Assembly: GCA_025766275.1 (NCBI GenBank)
Contig: JAFKAC010000179.1
Span: forward strand, 1 to 64,000
From: Lactarius indigo
Lineage: Eukaryota; Basidiomycota; Agaricomycetes; Russulales; Russulaceae
Length of the DNA stretch: 64,000 bases
Direction of reading: 5' to 3'
Both the position numbers and the translations under genes were made by a program. Positions 20,990 through 32,156 of this stretch are shown in pieces (position 1 is the stretch's first letter; every line of letters begins with the position of its first letter). Under the pieces are notes generated by a model. That model was not told the origin of the DNA. It was given only the letters and a program-made list of their open reading frames with translations, and searched no databases.

Positions 20990-22015
20990 GCCGTGCGACC
21001 CCTTTTTGAAGCTATCAATCCGAACGTCATCCTGAAGCTTCGAAAGAATGTCAACGCTGAATACCGTCGTCGATGCCAAATCAAATTTTCGTCAATTGAG
21101 AGCGTCCGACTTGTGAGCGCTTCATCTCTTCCTTTTCGCCGTTCTGCGCCGTCTGCTCAAACTAGATCTACACAGGCACGGGCTTTCAAAACCAGCTCTT
21201 CAGGATATCGTTGTTGCTCAAAAGGACAAATGGTCCGCTTCAGCACACGGGAAGTTTACCGCAAAAACAAACAAGACAACGATGCGTGCGGCATTGCTCG
21301 ATCCAGAGCTCGGTTTCACGATTGGTATCTCGGAGCCCGTGGAGCCCAACCTGTCCGAAGGTAAGGATGAAGAGGGGACGGCGACTGTCAGCGAGGCGGC
21401 GGAAATCGACTCGAATGAGCCAGGTGCATTTGTGCTGGGGTAGCCGAATCGTCGCTCACTTCCCCTTCAGATGACCGCCGTGCTGTACCTTCGTATCCAA
21501 GCGTACGGGGAAGCCCCAACAAAGACCAAGCCGTGGCCGCAGTGAGTGCGGATCGGCCTGTTGAGGGGGGCGGCAATCAACTCGAACGAGCCAGGTGCGT
21601 GTCCAGCTTTACCCGACCCATCACTCGGTTTCCCTTCAGATGACCGCCGTCCTTTGCCAGTCCAATCAAATGACGTTATGTGGGCGGCGACTGAGGGGCC
21701 GACAACGACCGGGGGGGCAGCGATTGAGCTGAACGAATCCAGTGCATTCATGTTGGACGCGCCGACCGACCCGAATGAGCCAGGTGCGTTCGTATTGGGG
21801 TACCCGACTCGTTGTCACTTGGCCTCATGGACAATTACAGCAGGTCCAAATTATGGACTGGACGAGCTCGATCCCATTGACCCCGCTTCATATACACCCC
21901 TTGGCATGGGACAAGGGCACCTTTTCAGTGTAAGCTCATTTTCCACCCTAAATGCTTGCAACGGAATGGCCGAGTTGGGCAAAGGGTTCAAACGTTGGGC
22001 TACCGCTGGAATTTA
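20990..22015 (+). pseudogene. unknown protein remnant with repeated NEPGA segments
   Basis: Coding-like pieces on + read VRPLFEAINPNVILKLRKNV, SAHGKFTAKTNKTTMRAALL and LDPELGFTIGISEP. Three related segments each contain N-E-P-G-A (21410-21440, 21575-21600, 21768-21800). Each is followed by about 60-90 bp of similar sequence (GATGACCGCCGT follows two of them). A last piece contains LDELDPIDPASYTPLGMGQG. I do not recognise the family. Frames change several times and no intron set repairs it by eye. Confidence 0.35.
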
Positions 22016-22952
22016 ATATTTCCGACTGCAAAATGACCGATCTCCTGGGTAATGACAACACTTTCACAGATGTGAGTGACCAGGTTACGCTGTGCCGGTC
22101 TGTTTTTTTATTACTGAGATGGGCGGTTTTACAGCCCCCGTCCACGTTTATGGATTCTGCCAAACTTGGCTACCCCACAACGACTACGTCCTGTGGCACC
22201 AGCCAAGCCCCTAGTACCGGACAACAAGACTGCTCGACGGCCGTCGGTGTCAAACCCGGAAGGTCATGTGACCCGGCGCGTCATCTGCACGCTTACGAGA
22301 TGCGGTTGATCGTGAGTGTTGTTTCCGTCTGCTATCACATCTGATCTGGCTCGCAGGACGGCGTGTACGGGAAGATCCCCAAGGAGATAATAAAGAGGTC
22401 CCTCAGCGTCGGCACAACCTGGTTGTGACGCAACAAGGGCAGTGGGCATCGTGCGAAAGTATGGCGGAGGTACCCATCGTTCCCAGCCGGTTATTGACAA
22501 AATTGCGTGTACTACCGAAGAACCTGAGGGCAGCACAAAGCTGCTCGACTAGCTTAGAACCCGGGAGGCTGAACATCCCATCTGACTCTATAGATTCGTT
22601 TTGCTACTTATTTTTCTATCTCGAAAGCACTTGAACGAATGAAAGGAGTGTGCAGGTCAAGCGTTCGCACAAGTCGCACCATAGGAGTGATACTCCTACT
22701 CAAACAAGCGCAACGTCACAACGTGAAAGATAGGTTTTTTTTGCTGAAGTCGCACCGAAAGTTCCTTCAAGCTCCCGTGTATTTCGACCGCAAGCTGGAC
22801 ACTGTAAGCTGGACATAGAAAGGAACAAAGTGCGTGGTAAAGGTGTTCTACTGAGTGGGGGCGTAAGCGAACGATGAGAGGAATATGCGTGAGTACAGTA
22901 AACATGCTAGGTGCGTAGGGGGGTTGAGCAAGACGATGTACTTTTGAGGGTC
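22016..22952. other. no gene called
   Basis: I see no family signal on either strand; ORFs here are short and overlap one another. Confidence 0.35.
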
Positions 22953-23560
22953 TTAATAGCGGGTCAAGATCGTACGAGGTGGTTGAGGCCCAAGGATGGT
23001 ATCAGAAATAATATACGGACCCGAATCAATGTCGAACGTGACCTCGATCTGGGGTACGTACACCCTTTGGGGTAGGTGGAACGCCAACAAGAATGAAGTT
23101 AGCAAGTAGCTTATTGTCACGGACAAGCTCATGATCGCCCTGGTAGATTTTTGCCTGGATGGTAGTCCGACTACCTGCGGGGGTCGAAGGATTTGCGACT
23201 TCTTCGTGGGAATGGTGGTGTTTCGTGAAATGAGCTTGGTCATGATACCGCCAAGCGTCTTGATGGCTGTGAACTAGCGAACACACTGCCTGCGCTGGAG
23301 AGACCCAGACACGTACTGAGAAATAGGGGGGTGACGTCGAGGAGAAGAACGTCCGTGATATTGCTGGTACCTTAGATGGAGGCACCAATAGCCACGGCCT
23401 TGTGAGGACTAGCACCGCTCACGACCAAAAATGGATTTGATCGTCTCGACGACTCGGGACATACGTGTCATATCGCCGACTAGAACAACCTCGTTGATCT
23501 CGGATACTTTCACGCCAGCGTCATTGAGGGGTTTATTGCAAGGGTCGACGGTACGTTGAA
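22953..23560 (-). pseudogene. mitochondrial Hsp70 (Ssc1-like) C-terminal fragment
   Basis: Reading leftward from about 23560, the frames give [31 protein letters not shown], a degenerate piece, [44 protein letters not shown] and [10 protein letters not shown]. This is the end of the ATPase domain and the start of the substrate-binding domain of mitochondrial-type Hsp70. At least three frame changes are present and no introns are seen. It is a second Hsp70 fragment, opposite in strand to the one at 17029 and from a different part of the protein. Confidence 0.8.
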
Positions 23561-24696
23561 CAAGGGGATAGTACTAAGGGGCTCAGAATAAGCCACGTGT
23601 GAGCGCCGACGAGGAACTGCCGCTGCTGGAGGTACGTTTCTAGCGGCGGGATGGAGAGTCTAGAGATAGTGTGTAAGGGGGAGGTGAGAAGGAAGCGGAA
23701 GGTTAGGAGTAACGATGAATAACGACACGTGCGTACAGGATTTCAAACGTGAACATTTAATAAGGGAAAGTCGATAAGTTGTACAACCCCAGGCAGATAG
23801 AGAGCGACAATGTGATGAAAGTGAAGGAGCGGGCTCAGCTCGGTGGCAGCGACAGAATCTGTGTGGTGAGAAAGGAATCCAGTAAGACGTAGAAACAACC
23901 GGGAGTTGGGGGTTACACGTTGAATGAACAACAACAGTGCTGTCCGTGGTACAATGCCCTGACCCCAGAATAAGCGATTGTCATTGTGTGTTTCAGTCGG
24001 CAACTGAATACCCGATTGAGCTGCTCGTACGGCACTGTCCGACGAGCAGGTGCAACGAGGTGAGGGAAAGTACAGAGACATGAACAAGCTTCCGGACTGG
24101 GCCGGACATCTTAGACAAGGCTTGGTCGGTTGGTCGGTAGGACAGTGAATGGTGGGGAAGATAGCTCGCAAGAGAGATTGTGCTAGTCACAAGAGAAGCA
24201 AGAGGTGAAGAGGAAGATGGAGAGGCTGAGGACAGTACGTTCTGAAGTGCCAACTGTTGCGGTGTTGTTCTCTTCGGAAGTTGCCGTTTTTTATGTGTTG
24301 CTGTTTGTTGGTTCGATTCGAGCCACCGTTCAAGTTGATCGCTTTGACGCTTCCGAGTCTGTCGGTGTTGGCTTATGGAGGCGTCGATGTCGTGCGCTTT
24401 GATTGGCCTGCTGGTGATCGTTTCCTTATGAAGGTACTGTTGTCTCTATTGTATCATTGTGTATCGTTTGCTGACACCTGGAGATCGTAGTTTTGCACTG
24501 TTGGCTCGGAGTTGGTGGTCCATTCGTCTTCGCATCTTCTTGAGACAGGCACTGTTTTGGGTTGGCAGGTAGGATATTCGCGCGTCGTCTTTCGGGGTTG
24601 GAGTCGGTTTGGGGGTCTTGTACGGTATGTCCACCGTATCGATTTCTTCTGGTGGTGGCAATGGGCCTCACCTGTTGTTTGCAGAGTAGTGTTTAG
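23561..24696. other. no firm gene; possible exon of a - strand gene near 24440-24670
   Basis: On -, 24661-24446 reads PPPEEIDTVDIPYKTPKPTP and then CLKKMRRRMDHQLRANS, which has coding character and could be a downstream exon of the ORF at 24697-25476. The rest shows no family signal. Confidence 0.3.
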
Positions 24697-25476
24697 CTAG
24701 TCCTTGCTGCGATTATCCATTCTCTGGTTCATCGGCGGGTTCCCTGTACTTCGGTTCGTGTGTCTTCCCCGACTTGTCCCTAAAAACACTGTGAGTGTTG
24801 CGTGGGGCGCTGTTGTGGGTGTTCTGTCAATGACGTCGCGATCGTCCGTCTCGGATGTATCGGACGAGTTTGTTAACAGGTCGGATTGTTTTGAGACGAA
24901 GTTTGTCTGTAATGCAGGTATGATTTCTTCGAGATCGGCTTGGACAAGTTCCCACATGGATTGGTCGTCTCTTGTACAATCTTCGGGATGTTGTTCAGCG
25001 ATTTTCCGATCTGTGGGAGTCTCTTTGGTTGCCACAGGATCGCGTTGTTGGTTTCGCATGTTGGATGATTGTGTGATGGGGCGTTCTTGCCTTGACTGTT
25101 CTGTCTTCGACGTCGTAGGTTCGTCTTTGTCGTTCTCTGCTATAGGTGACGGGTGACTTGTTTCTGCGGGTTCGACAGGGACGGGAGTACAGGCTAGTTG
25201 GTGTACTAAACTTGAGACTTGTTTGGCCAGACCGTGAGATGGCATCGTTTCGTCGTCGGGTCGCGTGATGGGAGTTTTTTTTGCCTCAGCGTCTGAGTAT
25301 TTTCTTGCTCGTGTTGTCCGTGATGTGTGGGGGAAGATGGGTTGTTCGTTGGTTGTCGTCGTTCGAGAAGTCTGAAAGTGAGGTCGTTGCTTGTTTAGGC
25401 TTCTGATGGGAGTATGTGGGGTGTTTGACAGGATCGGCCAAGTCGTAGGTGCAGGGTTGCAGGGACGGGCTTTCAA
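24697..25476 (-). CDS. disordered Thr/Ser/Pro-rich protein, unknown
   Basis: This 259-residue open frame is long for this AT/GC context. The composition is polar and disordered, with acidic patches (EDCTRDDQSMWELVQADLEE) near the middle and S/T-D/E runs near the end. A more ordered patch is LAKQVSSLVHQLACTPVPVE. The ATG at 25476 may not be the true start, because an upstream - strand frame (from 25555, YLEHDVVVLSKSKHPVD) may be an earlier exon. It lies about 190 bp downstream of the large gene at 25669-29958, on the same strand. No domain recognised; it may be spurious. Confidence 0.35.
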   Translation of the reverse strand: MKARPCNPAPTTWPILSNTPHTPIRSLNKQRPHFQTSRTTTTNEQPIFPHTSRTTRARKYSDAEAKKTPITRPDDETMPSHGLAKQVSSLVHQLACTPVPVEPAETSHPSPIAENDKDEPTTSKTEQSRQERPITQSSNMRNQQRDPVATKETPTDRKIAEQHPEDCTRDDQSMWELVQADLEEIIPALQTNFVSKQSDLLTNSSDTSETDDRDVIDRTPTTAPHATLTVFLGTSRGRHTNRSTGNPPMNQRMDNRSKD

Positions 25477-25668
25477 GAACGTTCATCGTGTCCACTGGAT
25501 GTTTCGATTTTGATAATACAACGACATCATGTTCCAAATACGACTGACTTGGCACGTAAACTACAATCGACTTCGAGGTATGTAAAAGATGGACTCCCCC
25601 AAACCAGACCTATCATCCACGGCTGCCAGAGTGAGAATCGGGTCGGGGCACGCGATGAAAGGGAATGA

Positions 25669-28600
25669 TCAGAGCGCGGTTTCGTAGGCGTCATCTGAGA
25701 GAGGCATGAGCCTGGAGGGACCGGGCTTAGGACGAGTCTTGGAAGATTTCTTGGACTGGGTAGTAGAGGGCCTTGAAGAATCGCGAGAAGAGCCTGGATC
25801 GAGAGGCTGGGAGTCATTGGCTCTGCGGCGGGCTTGCTTCTTGGCGGGAGGCTTGTTCTCTACAAAGCGGGAAAGAAGAGGGAAGGGAAGAAAATCATTA
25901 ATAGGAGCAAGAGGACGAGGAAAGGAAGAGATACCTGGGGAGGAGGGTGCGGGATGCTTTCCAGCATCAGGGGCACCTGAAAAAGGATGAATAAAGCGAG
26001 AGAGAAAAGGAGATAGACGGACGAGGCGAAGAGGGAGAACGGGTGTCAAGGATGTCGTCATTGTCTCCGGCTAGAGGAAAAGGAGGGTTGAAGAAGGAGG
26101 GAACATGAGAGGAAGTAAAGTGAGAGGAGAGAGGGGAAGACGAACGAATGAAGGAGTCATCAACGAGGGAGGCTGAGAGAAAGGTAAGAATGGAGAAGAA
26201 GAGGGGGAGGACGGGAGATGGAGAAGGAAAGGGGACTGACAGCGGGAGGAGGTCGGGAGGATAGGGGATTTGGAGATACGTTGCGGAGGGTCTGGAGATG
26301 ATGGAGACCAAGTGCGGGTGGGACGTCTTTGCCCTGGTGGAGGAGTAGAGGGACAATTCGGACTGGGAGACTGGTCGCGTGATGGTATGTCGTGGAGCTC
26401 AGCAGGAAGGGAAGGGGTGAAAGAGGAGGAAGGAATGGTGGTCTTGGAAGGAGGAACATCTGGGCGAGTGGCTACGGACTGTAGGATGGGCGACAGATTG
26501 TAACCGAGCTATAGAAGATGTGAGAGAGATAGGGAGCGAAAAACGAAAAGTACCTCGGCACGATATTCCTCTGAAACAGCGTGAGGCTTCCTGGGAATGG
26601 AGGGGATGGGAGCAGCAGCCATGTCGAATGGATCGTCACATGTGGCATCGTCGCCATAGTGTTCGATGCGTGCTTTATTTTTATACATGATCTGGAGAGA
26701 TGAAAAGGAGGTGGGCAGCGGGTGGAGAGGGAAGAGAAGTGAGGAGAGGACGACTCACGTCAGCAAGACGCGTGATAAGTTGATGGGCGATAGTTTCGAT
26801 GGCGCCAGGGGGTGCTTCAGGATCTGAGCAAGTGAGGTACTTACACTTCTCGAGGGACTGAATGATTGGCTGAACGGGATCATTTGCGTCTTTGGAGAAT
26901 TCGGCATATGCCAACTCCCATGGCCCCACAAAGTCCTCCAATTTGTAAGTGACATCGGAGCCCGACTTGGAGCCGCTGGAGAGACCGTCGGCGAACTCCC
27001 AGACATGACGAACGGATTTTCCTGGACCAGAAGAGATATGACGGACAGAGAGTCCGACGAAAAGAGTATGGAGTTCGGCCCTGAGGTGGGAAGCGCTTGG
27101 ACATGTATCGAGAAGGCGAGCTCTATACTGGCCAATGAGAGCAGACTCGACTGTGACGGCGAGGGCGATGAGCAACCAGTCACGGGGCCTATTACGGGAT
27201 GCCGGGTTCCATGGCAAGCCACTCATAGAGAGGAGACGAGAACCTCTATAGGTGGAGAGACGATGATTGCGCGTAAACTCCCCCCTAGAAGTATTCATGA
27301 GTTTGAAGATTGTGATATATTCCTCGCAGAACTGGTCTTGAGTCCATTCGACAGCGGCAAGAAAATCCTTGACGGCAAGAGGCACGCGAACCTTTGGCAC
27401 AGTAGAAGAGTCGCCGGACTTTGATCGCTTTTTGGAAGACTTTGAGGTCTCATCATCTGTGACGAGAATAGATTTGAAAGCCCCCAAATCTTTGACGAGG
27501 CCCCTGGCGCTGACATGCTTCAAGAAATGGGTATCCATCTGGGCGATAGAAGTGGTCAAGTGAGAAAATAGGATACGAACGATCTATAGGACGACAATCA
27601 GTCGTTGCGGTAGATATTTAATAAAACGGTGATACGCTACCTTCCTGCGAACACCCATTTCATTGGTTTTCAGAAGAATGTCAGAAGTTGCCGTTGTCAA
27701 GGCTGCATCGAAAGAGTCGTGAATTGTGTAGAATTTTGCACTAAGTTTAGGGGCCCAGGACACACAAGCCCCAATCCATGAAACGGCCTAACAAAAGTAA
27801 TGGTGTCAGTTGAACGTACAAGAAACTGAAACGGAAAGATGCCGCGTATCCTCGATGTGGATATACGCGGCGTATATTGGAGTCCAAAACATGCCACGTA
27901 TCCTGAAGTCCATTATACGCGGCGTGTTTTGATGTCCAAAACACGCCGCGTATATCCACATCGAGGATACGCGGCATGTTTTGGAGTCCAATATACGCCG
28001 CGTATAATGGACTTCAGGATACGTGGCGTGTTTTGATGTCCAATACACGCCGCGTATCCTCGATGTGGATATACGCGGCATGTTTTGGAGTCCAATACAC
28101 GCCGCGTATAATGGACTTCAGGATACGCGGCGTGTTTTGATGTCCAATACACGCCGCGTATCCTCGATGCGGATATACGCGGCACTCTTATATGATGAAG
28201 ACAGTTGGTCGCTAGGAACAGTGCTCACCTCGGACAGTCCTCTGCGATACTTCGTGGCAAGCTGGTGGACAGCGTAGATAACACTCGCAGTCCCAAGTGG
28301 TATGGGGAATGAGTATCCGTTCATTTGCCAAATCATGGCATATGAGAAATACTCTCGACTGTATTGCGGTGCCATGTCCGATTCCTGGAGGACTTTGTCG
28401 ACGTCTGATTGGTATCTCGTGAAGCGGTTGATATTGTCCGAGTTGGGGAAGAAGAGAGAATTGGAAAACGTGGTGGCGGAGTCGTCCTCGCCCTTATAGT
28501 TATCGATGAAACATTTGTCGATTTTTCCGAGAAGATCTTCGTTCCACGAGCTTGCATCTCCTCGCCCTTTGAACGCATCTATCATCCCCAGCGTTTTGAA

Positions 28601-29958
28601 CTTCGCTTGGACTTCTGTAGGATCCTTTGAGTCCAACATCTCTGTGGCCAGATCGTCGATGGTCTTTTTGTCAAGAGGCGGTTGGTTCGGGTTGGCCACA
28701 CGCTCAAGCATCTCGATGCTTTCGATCAGGAACTCGGAGATGAACTGTCCATTTGTTAGTGCTGTGAAGCCGATTACAGTCACTGGTCCTGCTTACCCCA
28801 CCGTGTGCATCGAGCATCCTAGACAACGTTGACACTTCGAACCATGGTGCGTGTGTGTAGTGTCGACGGATCCGTGACGCCATTACGAGTCCGAGCGCGA
28901 ACGAGGGGACAGAATATAGGCGTCGATGTCTCGGAGTTTCTTTCGCCTCTTCGGCTTTCTCCTTGCACAACGTCGCTTTCTCTCGTGCCATCTTTGTGAA
29001 TGTCAGATAAAGAATGCTTGCGTCTAGGTCGCTGCCTTTGTCTCGCGTGCGACCCCGGATGTCTGCCTCGTACGCGTCCTTCAATTCGTCTATGACTTCT
29101 AGTAGAAGCTCTTCTTCCGTCGCCATTCGGTTTCCTTTCGTCTCGTTTCTCGACATGAACCGGTAGATCGCCGTAGCTAGATCACTCCTGTTTTCCTCGA
29201 TTTTTTCTTTCTCATTGTTAGTTTCCTTTACTTGGCCCTGTTATCCATTTGCTACGCACCTCTATCGTACAGTCGGATCACCCACGCGCTCGAAGCTGCG
29301 ATCTTCTCCTCTATGACCTTCATCGCGTTCTTCATAGCTTCCAGATCTGGGCCGTCTCCTCCTGCTTCGGCTTCCTCACCACTTATCTTCCCGATCTGGT
29401 TCTTCACCGCTTTCAGCTCCTCCGACTTTATCTTCCTGTATTCGATCAACGCCTTGCGTCGGTGGTTTCCGCCCAGCATCCAGAGATTGTTTGTCGCGAT
29501 CGCTTGCTTCCCTTCGTTAGTGAATTCGATCTGCGGTACATCCGAGAGTTTACGCCCGTCTACCGTGGTCAACACCGCTTTCATGTTCTTTACCCAACTT
29601 TTCTTCACCGCTATTTCGATCGCAGCCGCATCCGTGCAGTTGTCCAGATTTTCTGTGAAGCTCATCACTAGGTAATTGACCCACTTTTCGTCTACTTTCC
29701 AGTCGTTGAATTTTCCCCAGAACGCTCCCTTTGGTGGTTCTGTGATATCCATCGCCAGGTAGCCGAGCTCGGCCGCTTTTTTCTTCTCCCGAAGTTCCGT
29801 TTTCTGAAAACCACTGAACTCGTTCCCATCGCGTCCCTCTCCCAGTCCTGTGGTGATTTTCGGACTTATTTTGGCCGCTTTCTGTAATCTCTGTTATATC
29901 ATCGCCGTTGCTGTGTTTGTGTTCTATCATTTTTACTTACCTTTGCTTTGGGTGCCAT
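25669..29958 (-). CDS. large multi-exon protein of unknown function, largely open
   Basis: Exons read by eye: 29958-29941 (MAPKAK), 29890 to about 29274, 29187-28797, 28744-28229, 27787-27641, 27583-26759, 26691-26554, 26508 onward, and final exons ending at 25669. The central joins keep the frame with GT..AG borders. Ordered landmarks are GAFWGKFNDWKVDEKWVNYL, GGNHRRKALIEYRKI, RRHYTHAPWFEVSTLSRML, NGYSFPIPLGTASVIYAVHQ, GLPWNPASRNRPRDWLLIAL and FVGPWELAYAEFS. The C-terminus is Pro/Ser-rich with a likely nuclear signal (KKQARRRAND). The body resembles a family of large agaricomycete hypothetical proteins I have seen before, with no enzymatic motif visible. The second border (donor GTACGA near 29273) is unusual, and the Pro-rich exon 26250-26060 is uncertain. 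One intron (27788-28228) holds the hairpin array. Confidence 0.65.
27788..28228 (-). other. 441-bp intron enlarged by a hairpin array
   Basis: The donor GTGAGC (28228 leftward) follows codon GAG, and the acceptor TTGTTAG ends at 27788. The flanking exons join in phase 0 (GLSE then AVSWIG). The neighbouring introns measured are 51-67 bp. Without the 343-bp array this one would be 98 bp. Confidence 0.7.
27841..28183. repeat. seven-hairpin array, exact 52-bp period
   Basis: Seven 31-bp units start at 27841, 27893, 27945, 27997, 28049, 28101 and 28153. Each has 9-bp arms GCCGCGTAT and ATACGCGGC (one mismatch in units 2 and 4) around a 13-nt core. Only two cores occur: A (CCTCGATGTGGAT) and B (CCTGAAGTCCATT). 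In order they are A, B, A inverted, B inverted, A, B inverted, A (one base different in the last). The 21-bp linkers are themselves imperfect hairpins; the second is GTGTTTT, GATGTCC, AAAACAC. It is not coding on either strand in any sensible way. Confidence 0.95.
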
Positions 29959-30737
29959 ACTAGTAGACAATTTGCAACGGTAGTGTTTCTTATATTCGGT
30001 AAGCGGGATCAGATAGTGGACCAAGATGCCTTGCTCCAAGTCGCTCTTTGACTTTTCGCACGGATCTCTCCGTCCGGGCCGGTGTTGCCGGTTCTCACGC
30101 CACTCACATTTAAAGTCCGATTTCTTCGAATTTTTGGGCCACCATATTTTATTTCCACCAAGTACTATTGCTCCCACACCTCTGCAAATGTACCCGTATC
30201 TGCAAATTCCAAAAGATCATAGTAGATCAGTACTTTCCCAGTTTCCTTTCTCCCCAAAAAAAATACACTATATTCTCTAACATATGTAGATACTTTTAGA
30301 TCCTAAACAGTACCCTTAGAATGCGGAGACAAGCAAACTGAGGGGGCGAAAACGTAAACTACGGTATAATATATCAGCTGTGTTTATGGATTCTTGTATG
30401 CAAATAGTATGAAACAATCGAGAGTTTGTGGCGCAGTCCATGGTTCCTCCTGCAATGCGACACTGCTCCCCCTGGTACGACAGATACAAGATCACACAGT
30501 ATATTGAGGATCAGAGCAAAATCATGGTTGTTAAAAATCAACAGAGGTAATGGGGTGGTCTCAAAAGCGTCCCTACCCCCCCAGATCTGACCAATCCCAA
30601 CATTCCTATGGGACCTCACCTCACTGTGATATTACTATCCATTACTACAGTGACTCTACAAAGTTTGGAGTCAACAGAAGGAGGTGATCAAGCTGGAGAC
30701 AAAAAACTTACCAAAGACCGTGGAAAGGTGACAAAAC
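29959..30737. other. no gene called
   Basis: This is upstream of the - gene and upstream of the pogo-like element. An in-frame ATG at 30177 could extend the - gene by 73 residues (MGAIVLGGNKIWWPKNSKKS), but that part lacks the character of the rest. Promoter elements are not clear. Confidence 0.35.
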
Positions 30738-32156
30738 ATGACCCAATTTGGCAAGCAATTGGAACTCCTCTTTAGGCACAAAACAGCACCCTTGGCACAG
30801 GGAACTTTCATGGCACGCAATACAAGGCCACTCTCCAAACGTGCTAAGAAATGGAAATTGGAAACCGACAAGGAAGCAAAGCTCGAAGAAGCAAGCAATG
30901 CAGTCACCAATGAGGAGTTCAAGAGCATAGCAGAAGCTGCGCATCACTTCAAAGTATCCTATGACACACTCCAGCAATGTCACCATAGGATTACCGGTCC
31001 ACACTCAAAATCACAAGTAAAAAAGCAGCTACTTAGCAAGGCACAAGAAAACGCTCTCTATGAATGGATCAAGTACATGGGGAGGATAGAATACCCCCTC
31101 TCAAAGCAGAACCTCTGCACAAAAGTTGCCTACCTGAGTCAGCTTCTTCAAGAAAGGATGGTGGAAATGGGGAAGGAGCTCTTACCCTCCAAAAACTGGA
31201 TACAGAAGTTCCTATCTTGGCACATTGACATCACATTGAAGCAGCCAACAGGTCTTGATGCACAACATGCATGCTGTTTTAACCCTGCTGTTGTTGCTTA
31301 GCACTTTCAGCTTCTTGGCGACCTCATGAAGGAGATGGATGTACCTTGGGAAAACGTGTACAACATGGATGAGAAGGGTATCCAGCTTGGTGGAGGCAGG
31401 AAACTTGACAACACCAAGTTCCTGTACAGTGAGGGACAATGCATCTGCATGAAGTTACAGAACGGAAACCTTGAGCTTGTCACCACCATCAAATGTGTCG
31501 CCACAGATGGATCAAACCTGAAGCTGACATTCATTTTCAGTGGCAAGAATGTCCTCCACAAAGGGTATTTCAAGGAGGATGGGGTACTGTAAGTAAACAA
31601 TCAAGTGCAGAGTTAATGAACACTTACCAGGATTGCAGAGTTGCCTTGTCAGAAAAAGGCTGGACAAGCAACTTCATAGGGCTGCAATGGTTTGAGAAGT
31701 CTTTTGTCCCACAGGCAATGGAAAGGAACGCAAGTGGGAAACTGATACTCCTCATCTATGATGGCCATTGTTCACACAATACCATCGAGCTACATGAGGC
31801 TGCAACAAAAAACAATATCACATTGTTCTGCCTCCCCCCCCACACCTCACACTGGCTTCAACCACTTGATGTTGGTGTTTTTGGTCCTTTGCAACGTGCA
31901 TGGCAAAAGCGGTGTATCCTTGCGATGGAGGAGACTAGGAAGGGCATAGCATGGCAAAATGTTGTCAGAGAATACATGATTGCTCGCACCAAGTCCTTCA
32001 AGGAGGTGACTATACTATCTGCTTGGGAAAAGTCAGGTATCCGACCATTAAACCTGAGCATCTTCAACAAGGACGACTATGGGCCAAGCTGTGCATCATC
32101 ATTCAACCCCCCACTGCCAGACTCCTTTCCAGTCCTGGCTACTGCAACTGGCAATG

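Noticed and set aside
24704..25156. 150-residue + strand ORF
   Set aside because: It is the shadow of the longer - strand frame 24697-25476; neither has a family match and the - frame is longer.
27841..28183. CRISPR array
   Set aside because: The repeats are palindromic, the intervening sequences are only two types in two orientations, and the genome is eukaryotic with spliced genes.
27806..28185. ORFs across the hairpin array on both strands
   Set aside because: They are forced by the 52-bp repeat and its symmetry and lie in an intron.
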